From NCBI RefSeq assembly GCF_031344055.1, contig NZ_JADBEN010000001.1: DNA of 64,000 bases; one strand, written 5' to 3'. Position 1 is the stretch's first letter; each line of letters starts with the position of its first letter. Both the position numbers and the translations under genes were made by a program. Positions 1-9,481 of this stretch are shown piece by piece. The notes beneath the pieces are model-generated. The model was not told the origin of the DNA. It worked only from the letters and a program-made list of their open reading frames with translations, and did no database searches. This DNA is from Methylobacillus flagellatus_A. GTDB taxonomy: Bacteria > Pseudomonadota > Gammaproteobacteria > Burkholderiales > Methylophilaceae.

Positions 1-1047
1 GCAACTGATACCCTGTCGCTCAACGACTTCTGGCACTTGACGATGTCCGCTCGCTATAACCATACCAAGGTGGAGAATCGAGATCATCTTATTCCTGATA
101 CAAGTAACGATGAGTCATTGTCTGGCGATCACAGCTTCAACCGCATCAATCCGGCAATCGGCCTGAACTTCACGCCAACCAAGGATTGGACGTTCTATGG
201 TTCCTACAACGAAGGCAGCCGCGCGCCGACCGCTATCGAATTAGGGTGCGCCAATCCTGAAGAGTCTTGCAAGCTGCCTAATGCGATGGCGGGTGATCCA
301 CCTCTGAAACAGGTGGTGGCGAAAACCTACGAAGCAGGAGTACGTGGCAATTTGACCGAGGACTTGCGCTGGACGGCCAGTGTGTATCGTGCGCAGAACT
401 ACGACGATATCCAGTTCATCTATGTACCTGGAACCAGCGGCAGGGGTTATTTCGACAATGTAGGTAAAACCCGACGCATGGGCTTGGACACCAGCCTGAT
501 GGGCAATCACGGCGGTTTCAACTGGATGCTGGGCTATAGCTACATCAAGGCGACCTATGAGAGCGAGCTTGAGTTGGTCAACGAGGTGAATACCACCGCC
601 TCTGGTGGCAGCATCAACGTCAACAAGGGTGATCGCCTGGCTGCCATTCCTGCCCACCGCCTGAAGTTCCGTGGCGAATATGCCATTACGCCGAAGTGGA
701 GCATAGGAACCAATGTCCTGATGTTCTCCGATCAATATGCCCATGGCAACGAGAACAACAAGGACCAAGGGGAAGGTGCGAAACTGGGCGGCTACACCAT
801 CGTCAATCTGGATACCCGCTATAACTTCGGCAACGGCTGGCAACTGTTTGCCAAGGCCATCAATATTTTCGATCGCGAATACAGTAGCGGCGGCATGATC
901 GGGGAATCCTATTTCCTGGCTGACGGCACTTATGATGGCGGCGAAGATCACAGGGCGAGCCTACGTGCCCCAGGCGCTCCACGCGCAGGCTGGATCGGCG
1001 TGCGCTGGGAGTTTGGCGGTCCCAAGAATGTGGCATCTTCCAACTAA
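1..1047 (+). CDS. TonB-dependent outer-membrane receptor, C-terminal part
   Basis: The frame is open from the first base, so the N-terminus (signal peptide, plug) lies upstream of the window. The visible ~348 residues have the alternating aromatic/polar pattern of outer-membrane beta-barrel strands. They include the receptor-like stretch around NPAIGLNFTPTKDWTFYGSY followed by EGSRAPT, and a late FAKAINIFDREY motif typical of the final strands of TonB-dependent receptors. The barrel ends with AGWIGVRWEFGG, followed by about eight extra residues instead of the usual terminal aromatic. The substrate (siderophore, cobalamin or other) cannot be told from this part. The next gene begins 29 bp downstream on the same strand. 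Confidence 0.85.
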   Translation, partial: ATDTLSLNDFWHLTMSARYNHTKVENRDHLIPDTSNDESLSGDHSFNRINPAIGLNFTPTKDWTFYGSYNEGSRAPTAIELGCANPEESCKLPNAMAGDPPLKQVVAKTYEAGVRGNLTEDLRWTASVYRAQNYDDIQFIYVPGTSGRGYFDNVGKTRRMGLDTSLMGNHGGFNWMLGYSYIKATYESELELVNEVNTTASGGSINVNKGDRLAAIPAHRLKFRGEYAITPKWSIGTNVLMFSDQYAHGNENNKDQGEGAKLGGYTIVNLDTRYNFGNGWQLFAKAINIFDREYSSGGMIGESYFLADGTYDGGEDHRASLRAPGAPRAGWIGVRWEFGGPKNVASSN

Positions 1048-1076
1048 GCTAAGTTGTATTAAGGAGTGACCTCGCG

Positions 1077-2495
1077 ATGCAGGAACAGGTAGCTGGGCAG
1101 GATCAGAAGTTTCAGGTCGGACGATCTGGGCCCAAGGTACGTGTCCTGCTCGTCGAGGATGAAGTGATTTTTGCGCGTGCTGTGGCCAAGCGACTGCAGC
1201 AGGCGGGATATGACTGCGAGCATGCCGCCACGCTTGAAGAGGGGCGTGAGCTTGTGCGGCAGATGGCGCCTGATCTGGTATTGCTGGATATGCGCCTGCC
1301 CGACGGCAACGGCCTGGATTTATTGCCAGAGCTGGTCGCCAAAGGCATTTCCGTGATTTCCATGACGGCCTACGGCGAAGTGGCGGATGCAGTGTATGCA
1401 ATGAAGCTGGGGGCAACCGATTACCTCAAGAAGCCGGTGGATCTTGATGAGCTGCTCCTGACGATAGAAAAGGCGCAAGCTGCCACCCAATTAAAACATC
1501 ATCTCGATTATTCGCGGCAGCGCAACATGCATGCTGCCGAAGGCGTCGAGCTTCTGGGCGACAGCCCGGCCATGAGCAGCGTGAAGGCGCAGATAGCGCG
1601 TTTTGCGCAGCTGGTGGCTTTTTCCGATGCCATTCCGCCAACCGTATTGATCCAGGGAGAAACCGGCACGGGCAAGGACGTGGCCGCACGGTTGCTGCAC
1701 TTGTCATGCGCGAACAGCGACCGGCCTTTCGTGCATGTGGATTGCGCTTCCTTGCCTGCCGAGTTGATCGAGAGCGAGTTGTTTGGCCACGAAAAAGGCG
1801 CTTTCACGAGTGCGCAAGGCTCCCGGTGCGGCCTGATCGAGGCCGCCGAGGATGGCACCCTGTTCCTGGACGAGATCGGCGAGTTGCCGTTGGCCCTGCA
1901 GGCAAAACTGCTTAACGTGCTGGAAAGACGCATGGTGCGCCGACTCGGCTCGACCAAGGAACATCCCGTGCTGGCGCGGTTCGTGGCCGCAACCAACCGC
2001 GACCTGCACCAAATGGTGCTGGAGGGCCGTTTCCGCTCCGACTTGTTCTACCGCCTCAACGTATTGACCATGAACATGCCGCCGTTGCGCGAACGCGGGG
2101 ATGACATCCTGCTGTTGGCCAAGCATTTTGCCGCTCAAACCGAGCGGCGCTACGGGTTGCAGCCGCGGCCGTTCTCCGTGGACGCCAGCCAGATGATCCG
2201 CGATTACCACTGGCCCGGGAACGTGCGCGAGCTCAAGCACCAGGTGAGCCGTGCCGTGTTGCTCAGCCGCGAAAGCCAGATCATGCCGCATGACCTGGCC
2301 TTGCCGGGGAGCATACAGGCCGAGCAGGCCATGGCGATCCCGGAGCGTGGCGTCACCCTGGAATCCGCAGAAAAAGTGCTGATCGAGAACGCGCTGCGCC
2401 AATCCAACAACAATGTGTCGGAAGCCGCCCGCCAATTGGGCATCACCCGCATGGCGATGCGTTACCGCATGGAGCGTCACGGCATCAAGATTTGA
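1077..2495 (+). CDS. Sigma-54-dependent NtrC-family response regulator with a GAFTSA loop
   Basis: 472 residues in the NtrC order: receiver (about 20-135, phospho-acceptor Asp71 in VLLDMRLPDG, Lys119), AAA+ domain (about 160-390, Walker A GETGTGKD at 194-201, Walker B GTLFLDEIGE) and a C-terminal Fis-type HTH (NVSEAARQLGITRMAMRYRM). The sigma-54 contact loop reads GAFTSA (241-246) instead of the near-invariant GAFTGA. The start follows an AAGGAG site at a suitable distance. No cognate histidine kinase lies next to it; a kinase may sit upstream of the window or elsewhere. The upstream TonB receptor is a possible target or just a neighbour. Confidence 0.93.
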   Translation: MQEQVAGQDQKFQVGRSGPKVRVLLVEDEVIFARAVAKRLQQAGYDCEHAATLEEGRELVRQMAPDLVLLDMRLPDGNGLDLLPELVAKGISVISMTAYGEVADAVYAMKLGATDYLKKPVDLDELLLTIEKAQAATQLKHHLDYSRQRNMHAAEGVELLGDSPAMSSVKAQIARFAQLVAFSDAIPPTVLIQGETGTGKDVAARLLHLSCANSDRPFVHVDCASLPAELIESELFGHEKGAFTSAQGSRCGLIEAAEDGTLFLDEIGELPLALQAKLLNVLERRMVRRLGSTKEHPVLARFVAATNRDLHQMVLEGRFRSDLFYRLNVLTMNMPPLRERGDDILLLAKHFAAQTERRYGLQPRPFSVDASQMIRDYHWPGNVRELKHQVSRAVLLSRESQIMPHDLALPGSIQAEQAMAIPERGVTLESAEKVLIENALRQSNNNVSEAARQLGITRMAMRYRMERHGIKI

Positions 2496-2593
2496 GCGTG
2501 CAGGGTATCGTCTGGCGCTTGCCTGAACGGCGTCAATGCGCTGCTCGTGGTATCATTCCGGGCATTTCCATGCTATTCAATTCCGGAGTGTTC

Positions 2594-3796
2594 ATGAAGA
2601 TCGGTACCCCTCTCAGTCCTGTTGCCACGCGTGTCATGCTGCTTGGCAGCGGGGAATTGGGCAAGGAGGTGATCATCGCCTTGCAGAGGCTGGGGGTCGA
2701 GGTGGTTGCAGTTGATCGTTACCAGAACGCGCCCGGCCACCAGGTCGCGCATCGCGCTTATGCCATCGACATGACGGACCCCGTTGCCTTGCGCGAGTTG
2801 ATCGACAAGGAAAATCCCCACCTGATCGTGCCCGAGATCGAGGCGCTGAACACCCGGTTATTGGCCGAGGTCGAGTCGGCCGGGCATACCCGCGTGGTTC
2901 CCACCGTCAAGGCCGTGCAACTCACCATGAATCGTGAAGGCATACGCCGCCTTGCTGCGGAGGAGCTCAGGCTACCGACTTCGCCTTATGCGTTTGCCGA
3001 TAGCGAGCAGTCGTTGCGGGCAGCGATTGAAAGCGGCATCGGTTATCCCTGTTTCATCAAACCCACCATGTCGTCGTCCGGCAAGGGTCAATCCCGCATC
3101 ACTTCCCCCGAGCAGATTGCCGCCGCCTGGGAATATGCCGCCACGGCCGGACGCGTCAACCAGGGCAAGGTGATTGTCGAAGGGCAGATCGATTTCGACT
3201 ATGAAATCACCCTGTTGACCGTACGCGCCTTGAATGCAGGGGGCGAAGTTGAGACGAGCTTCTGCGAACCTATCGGCCATTTGCAGGAAAAGGGCGACTA
3301 TATCGAGAGCTGGCAGCCGCAGCCCATGACGGCATTGGCATTGAAGCATGCGCAGGAGATTGCACGGGCGGTGACCGAAAGCCTGGGAGGGCTGGGGCTA
3401 TTCGGGGTCGAGCTGTTCATCAAGGGCGACCAGGTCTGGTTCTCCGAAGTCAGTCCGCGCCCGCACGATACCGGCATGGTGACGATGGGCAGCCAGCGTT
3501 TCAGCGAGTTCGACCTGCATGCGCGCGCTATTCTGGGCTTGCCGGTCAATGTCAGCTTGAGCCGGCCCGGGGCCAGCGCCGTGATTTATGGCGGGCGGGA
3601 CAGCGGGCAACTCGTGTTCGAGGGCGTCGAGCAGGCGTTGGCCGTTCCGGAGGCCGATGTACGACTGTTCGGCAAGCCGGAGTCATTCGAGCGCCGCCGC
3701 ATGGGCGTAGCGTTGGCGACCGCAGACGATGTACAAGAAGCGCGCGAGCGCGCACGCAAGGCGGCAAGGCTGGTCAGAACGCACGATGGAATTTGA
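2594..3796 (+). CDS. purT: Formate-dependent phosphoribosylglycinamide formyltransferase
   Basis: PurT makes formyl-GAR from GAR, formate and ATP, the folate-independent route to the third step of purine synthesis. The protein begins with TRVMLLGSGELGKEV as in E. coli PurT and carries the ATP-grasp core (FIKPTMSSSGKGQS) and the FGVELFIKGDQVWFSEVSPRPHD C-terminal motif. The frame is open from a TTG at 2492, but ATG 2594 is preferred. It follows a GGAG site at 2585-2588, gives 400 residues close to the E. coli length, and the extra N-terminal residues have no family counterpart. The truncated haemoglobin gene starts 3 bp after its stop, so the two are probably cotranscribed. Confidence 0.95.
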   Translation: MKIGTPLSPVATRVMLLGSGELGKEVIIALQRLGVEVVAVDRYQNAPGHQVAHRAYAIDMTDPVALRELIDKENPHLIVPEIEALNTRLLAEVESAGHTRVVPTVKAVQLTMNREGIRRLAAEELRLPTSPYAFADSEQSLRAAIESGIGYPCFIKPTMSSSGKGQSRITSPEQIAAAWEYAATAGRVNQGKVIVEGQIDFDYEITLLTVRALNAGGEVETSFCEPIGHLQEKGDYIESWQPQPMTALALKHAQEIARAVTESLGGLGLFGVELFIKGDQVWFSEVSPRPHDTGMVTMGSQRFSEFDLHARAILGLPVNVSLSRPGASAVIYGGRDSGQLVFEGVEQALAVPEADVRLFGKPESFERRRMGVALATADDVQEARERARKAARLVRTHDGI

Positions 3797-3799
3797 GAG

Positions 3800-4213
3800 A
3801 TGCTGGACAAGATAGGCGAGCCAGGGAGCAGCAAGGCTACCCTGTTCGAATTGCTGGGCGGGGTGGAGCAGGTTCGCGCCATCGTGGAGCGCTTTTACGA
3901 CATCATGGATACCGACCCGCGCGCTGCGGGAATTCGCGCCATGCATACGCCAGACCTGACGTCGGCACGCGAAAAGCTATTCATGTTCCTGACCGGGTGG
4001 ACCGGCGGGCCGCAGCTTTACATGGAGCGTTACGGGCATCCCCGGCTGCGCATGCGGCATATGCCATTCCCGATTGATGAGTCCGCCCGCGACCAATGGA
4101 TGTATTGCATGGTCAAGGCCATGCACGATACCGGCGTGGACGAGGCTATCATCGAGAAAATGGGGGCTGCGCTTTATGGCGTGGCGGATTTCATGCGCAA
4201 CCGCGAAGGTTAG
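3800..4213 (+). CDS. Group II truncated haemoglobin
   Basis: 137 residues with the group II trHb signature. The proximal His is in RHMPFPI, preceded by YGHPRLRM, and the G8 Trp is in the RDQWMYCM helix. The N-terminal LFELLGGVEQVRAIVERFYD forms helices A/B. Such proteins bind haem and act in O2/NO/peroxide chemistry in the cytoplasm. The gene is 3 bp behind purT and ends just before a strong terminator, so it is the last gene of that unit. Its actual partner or substrate is unknown. Confidence 0.92.
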   Translation: MLDKIGEPGSSKATLFELLGGVEQVRAIVERFYDIMDTDPRAAGIRAMHTPDLTSAREKLFMFLTGWTGGPQLYMERYGHPRLRMRHMPFPIDESARDQWMYCMVKAMHDTGVDEAIIEKMGAALYGVADFMRNREG

Positions 4214-4250
4214 CCCAGGATGATTTGCTGGATTGTCTGAAGGTAATAAA

Positions 4251-4275
4251 AAAGGCGCTGGATGCGCCTTTTTTA
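4251..4275. terminator. Bidirectional intrinsic terminator between trHb and rhlE-like gene
   Basis: Stem AAAGGCGC (4251-4258), loop TGGAT, stem GCGCCTTT (4264-4271) flanked by A and T runs on both sides. It serves the converging haemoglobin (plus) and helicase (minus) genes. Confidence 0.85.
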
Positions 4276-5655
4276 TTACTTGCGGTTCAACCCGCCGAGC
4301 AGGGCGGGAATCTCTTTCTTCGACTTTTCCCGGGAATGCATGGGCTTGGGCGTCGGCGCATCTGTGGAAGGCTCATATGGCTTGAAGAACCATTCATCTT
4401 CTTTATTGCGGGCTGTTTGGCGCTGGCGCGGCGCAACGCTGCCTGACTTCTGTCGTTGGGTTTCCTGGCCGCGGCGTGAAGGCTGGGGAGCAGTGGCCTG
4501 TTCCTTCGGCAATTCGCGCTTGATGAGCTTCTCGATTTCCTTGAGGAATTTCTCCTCCTCGCTGGCCACCAGGGAAATCGCGATGCCGGAAGCGCCTGCG
4601 CGGCCGGTACGGCCGATGCGGTGTACGTAGTCCTCGGCGGCGCTGGGCAGCTCGTAGTTGATCACCATGGGGAGCTGGTCGATATCGAGGCCGCGTGCGG
4701 CCACGTCGGTCGCCACCAATGCCGTGATCTTGCCTTGCTTGAAGGCGTCCAGCGCCTGGATGCGCTCAAGCTGGCTCTTGTCGCCATGAATCGCGCCGGC
4801 GGCAATGCCCTCACGCTCCAGGTGGCGCGCCAGGCGGCTTGCGGAGAGCTTGGTCTTGGTGAAGACGATGACCTGCGTCGCTTCCTTGCGCAGCAAGTCG
4901 GCCAGCACGTGCTGCTTGTGCTCGCTTTCCACCAGCAGGATTTTTTGCGTGACGTTTTCGGAGGTCGCGTTGCTGCGGGCGACTTCGATCAGCGTCGGCT
5001 TGGTCAGGAACTCTTCGGAAAGCTTCTTGATTTCAGGCGAGAATGTCGCTGAGAACATCAGGTTCTGCCGTTTTTTCGGCAGCAGCGCGAGGATGCGCTT
5101 GAGGTCAGGCATGAAGCCCATATCCAGCATGCGGTCGGCTTCGTCCAGCACCAGCATCTGCACCTGGCCTAGTTGCACCGTGCGTTGTTCCACATGGTCA
5201 AGCAGGCGGCCCGGGGTGGCCACCAGGATTTCCACCCCTTTCATGAGATAGGGCGTCTGGGTCTTGATATCCACTCCGCCGAAGACAACCAGCGAACGCA
5301 GCGGCGTATGCTTGGCATAGGTCTTGACACTTTCTTCCACCTGGATAGCCAATTCACGTGTCGGCGTCAGGATCAGCGCCCTGACCGGGTGCCGGGCAGG
5401 CGATGCGCTGGAACTTGCCAACGGAAGTAGCTGTTGTAGCAGGGGCAGGGTAAACGCGGCGGTCTTGCCGGTCCCCGTCTGCGCGCCTGCCATCAGGTCG
5501 CCGCCTTGCAGGACCACCGGGATGGCCTGCGCCTGGATTGGCGTTGGAGTAGTGTAACCCGACTCATCCAGCGCCTTGAGCAGTTCAGGCGCCAGATTGA
5601 GCGATGCAAAGCTGATAGTCTCTGTATTCACGTTTTCTTCGGTAGTGTTGTACAA
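4276..5655 (-). CDS. rhlE: DEAD-box RNA helicase, RhlE type (second of a tandem pair)
   Basis: ATP-dependent RNA helicase with all DEAD-box motifs: Q motif PTPIQAQAIP, Walker A AQTGTGKT, PTRELA, TPGRLLD, DEAD, SATF, TDVAARGLDI and HRIGRTGRAG. A basic Arg/Gln/Lys-rich tail of about 75 residues follows the core. The longest frame begins at a TTG (5655); a GTG at 5631 is an alternative start and neither has a strong Shine-Dalgarno site. It lies only a few bases after the stop of the other helicase gene, so the two form an operon. It ends at the shared bidirectional terminator. Confidence 0.93.
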   Translation of the reverse strand: MYNTTEENVNTETISFASLNLAPELLKALDESGYTTPTPIQAQAIPVVLQGGDLMAGAQTGTGKTAAFTLPLLQQLLPLASSSASPARHPVRALILTPTRELAIQVEESVKTYAKHTPLRSLVVFGGVDIKTQTPYLMKGVEILVATPGRLLDHVEQRTVQLGQVQMLVLDEADRMLDMGFMPDLKRILALLPKKRQNLMFSATFSPEIKKLSEEFLTKPTLIEVARSNATSENVTQKILLVESEHKQHVLADLLRKEATQVIVFTKTKLSASRLARHLEREGIAAGAIHGDKSQLERIQALDAFKQGKITALVATDVAARGLDIDQLPMVINYELPSAAEDYVHRIGRTGRAGASGIAISLVASEEEKFLKEIEKLIKRELPKEQATAPQPSRRGQETQRQKSGSVAPRQRQTARNKEDEWFFKPYEPSTDAPTPKPMHSREKSKKEIPALLGGLNRK

Positions 5656-5661
5656 GTTTAA

Positions 5662-7077
<1,416 letters not shown>

Positions 7078-7423
7078 AAAATTCCCTTTCAAGGAAAACT
7101 GACGAGGCCTCGGAAAGGCCTCAAAAGGGCGCAAGCAGCCATAGTGAACCTGCCTTGTTGGCAGTATCAGTATCAGGCGCAATGACTAAATTTTTTTAGC
7201 ATTCTTACCGGCGCACGGGCATAGCCACTAACCGGTAACAAAAGCAAGAGAGCCGTAAAATTGCACAGGCTTCGAGAGGCTAGGGCGATGAATCATCAAC
7301 TCATAGAGAATTGAATCAGTCCGGCAGTATATAGCTTGTCCTCAATTTGTCAAAGGTTTTAACGCGGATTTAATCAAGTCTGTGTTAAAATCGCGCACTT
7401 TTTCGCAAATAGAGTAATCACAC
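7078..7423. other. Divergent intergenic region between rhlE and typA
   Basis: No gene is seen in these 346 bases. A perfect 7-bp hairpin (GAGGCCT 7104-7110, loop CGGAA, AGGCCTC 7116-7122) sits just upstream of the rhlE ribosome binding site on the minus strand and would lie in its leader, where it could affect translation. Towards typA there is a possible promoter, TTGTCA (7347-7352) then TTTAAT (7369-7374) with a 16-bp spacer. The regulatory reading is tentative. Confidence 0.4.
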
Positions 7424-9232
7424 ATGTCGCGCGCCCTCCGTAATATCGCCATCATCGCCCACGTTGACCATGGCAAGACCACCATGGTGGACAAGCTCCT
7501 GCAACAGGCGGGCACATTTGCCGCCCACCAGCAGGTTTCAGAACGTGTCATGGATTCCGGTGATATCGAAAAGGAACGTGGCATCACGATCCTTGCCAAG
7601 AACACTGCCGTCAATTACGAGGGCACCCACATCAATATCGTCGATACGCCGGGACACGCCGACTTCGGCGGCGAGGTGGAGCGCGTATTGGGCATGGTGG
7701 ATGGCGTGGTATTGCTGGTGGATGCCGTTGAAGGCCCGATGCCGCAGACCCGCTTCGTGACCAAGAAGGCGCTTGCGCTCGGCCTGCGCCCCATTGTGGT
7801 GATCAACAAGGTGGATCGCCCCGGCGCGCGCACCGACTGGGTGATCAACCAGACCTTCGACCTGTTCGCCAACCTGGGCGCTACCGACGAGCAGTTGGAC
7901 TTCCCGGTCGTGTATGCTTCTGCGCTGAATGGATTTGCCACGCTGGACATAAGCAAGCCTTCCGACAATATGCGCCCCTTGTTCGAGACTATCCTGAGCC
8001 ATGTGCAGCCTCCTGTGGGCGATAGCGACGCCGGGCTGCAGCTGCAAATTTCCGCGCTGGACTACTCTACCTATACTGGCCGCCTGGGCGTAGGCCGCAT
8101 CCGCAATGGCCGCATCAAGCCCGGCCAGGTCGTTTCCGTCATGAAGGGCGATGAGCAAGTCGCCCAGGGCCGCATCAACCAGGTGCTGGGCTTCCGCGGC
8201 CTGGAGCGCGTACAGGTGGAAGAAGCCGAGGCCGGCGATATCGTCATCATTTCCGGTATCGAGGAAATCGGCATCGGCGTCACCGTGGCCGACCGCGACA
8301 ATCCTGCCGGCCTGCCCATCCTTGCCGTGGACGAGCCTACCCTGACCATGGACTTCATGGTGAATACTTCGCCGCTGGCAGGCACCGAAGGCAAGTTCGT
8401 CACCAGCCGCCAGATCCGCGACCGCCTGAACAAGGAGCTGCTGACCAACGTGGCGTTGCGTGTTGAAGATACGGCCGATGCGGATGTATTCCGCGTTTCC
8501 GGCCGCGGCGAACTGCACTTGACCATCTTGCTGGAAAACATGCGCCGCGAGGGATATGAAATTGCCGTGGGCAAGCCTCGCGTGGTGTATAGGGAAATCG
8601 ACGGCCAGAAGTGCGAGCCATATGAAATCCTCACGGTGGACCTTGAAGACGACTGCCAGGGCGCCGTGATGGAAGAGCTGGGCCGCCGCCGCGGCGAGCT
8701 GCAGAACATGGAGTCCGACGGCAACGGCCGCACCCGCCTGGAATACAAGATTCCGGCACGCGGCCTGATCGGCTTCCAGAGCGAATTCCTCACCATGACG
8801 CGCGGTACTGGCCTCATGGCGCACATTTTTGACGAATACGCCCCGGTGAAGGCGGATATGCCTGGCCGCCGCAATGGGGTGCTGATTTCTTCCGAACAGG
8901 GCGAAGCCGTGGCTTATGCCTTGTGGAAGCTGCAGGATCGCGGCCGCATGTTCTCTTCCCCTGGCGATAAGCTATACGAAGGCATGATCATTGGTATCCA
9001 TAGCCGCGACAACGACCTGGTGGTCAACCCGATCAAGGGCAAGCAGCTGACCAACGTCCGCGCTTCCGGCACCGATGAGGCTGTGCGCCTGGTCCCGCCC
9101 GTGCAGCTCACCCTGGAATCGGCAGTCGAGTTTATCGATGACGACGAGCTGGTGGAAATCACCCCCAAGAACATTCGTATCCGCAAGCGCTACCTGCTGG
9201 AGCACGAGCGCAAGCGTGCCGCCAAGGACTAA
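7424..9232 (+). CDS. typA: Translational GTPase TypA/BipA
   Basis: 602 residues. The G domain shows AHVDHGKTT (G1), RGITILAKN (switch I), DTPGHADF (G3) and NKVDRPGAR (G4), followed by elongation-factor-like beta-barrel, EF-G domain III/V-like parts and the BipA-specific C-terminus ending in NIRIRKRYLLEHERKR. It binds the ribosome and supports 50S assembly and growth under cold or other stress. It stands alone between a divergent helicase operon and its own terminator. Length and motifs match the family, so the assignment is secure. Confidence 0.97.
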   Translation: MSRALRNIAIIAHVDHGKTTMVDKLLQQAGTFAAHQQVSERVMDSGDIEKERGITILAKNTAVNYEGTHINIVDTPGHADFGGEVERVLGMVDGVVLLVDAVEGPMPQTRFVTKKALALGLRPIVVINKVDRPGARTDWVINQTFDLFANLGATDEQLDFPVVYASALNGFATLDISKPSDNMRPLFETILSHVQPPVGDSDAGLQLQISALDYSTYTGRLGVGRIRNGRIKPGQVVSVMKGDEQVAQGRINQVLGFRGLERVQVEEAEAGDIVIISGIEEIGIGVTVADRDNPAGLPILAVDEPTLTMDFMVNTSPLAGTEGKFVTSRQIRDRLNKELLTNVALRVEDTADADVFRVSGRGELHLTILLENMRREGYEIAVGKPRVVYREIDGQKCEPYEILTVDLEDDCQGAVMEELGRRRGELQNMESDGNGRTRLEYKIPARGLIGFQSEFLTMTRGTGLMAHIFDEYAPVKADMPGRRNGVLISSEQGEAVAYALWKLQDRGRMFSSPGDKLYEGMIIGIHSRDNDLVVNPIKGKQLTNVRASGTDEAVRLVPPVQLTLESAVEFIDDDELVEITPKNIRIRKRYLLEHERKRAAKD

Positions 9233-9257
9233 TCGTTCTTTATATCGGAATAAACCA

Positions 9258-9282
9258 AACCCCGGCTTGCCGGGGTTTTTTC
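9258..9282 (+). terminator. Intrinsic terminator of typA
   Basis: AACCCCGG (9258-9265), loop CTTG, CCGGGGTT (9270-9277) followed by a run of Ts. Confidence 0.9.
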
Positions 9283-9380
9283 TTTTCAAGGCCTGGCAAT
9301 GGCGTCGTGTTTAAAATTGTTTCAAATTTGTAACAGAAACTATTGCCAGGGTGATGCCCCTTCATGCAGAATGCCTATAA

Positions 9381-9398
9381 ATATACAAAATTGTATAT
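9381..9398. promoter_or_regulatory. Perfect 8-bp inverted repeat upstream of the TPR-oxygenase gene
   Basis: ATATACAA (9381-9388), AA, TTGTATAT (9391-9398). It lies about 85 bp before the TPR-oxygenase start and is followed by a smaller hairpin (ACCGT 9406-9410 / ACGGT 9416-9420). Possible operator; the regulator is unknown. Confidence 0.4.
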
Positions 9399-9481
9399 AT
9401 CCCGCACCGTGGGGAACGGTACGGTTTTGCATCAGCGGCCGATAGAGCCGCAATGCATATAATGAACTATGGAGATGTGGT

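Noticed and set aside
2492..2593. Extended N-terminus of PurT from a TTG start
   Set aside because: The 34 extra residues overlap the previous stop, have no family counterpart, and ATG 2594 has its own GGAG site.
7538..8824. Long minus-strand frame inside typA
   Set aside because: Composition shadow of typA; no independent start signal or motif.
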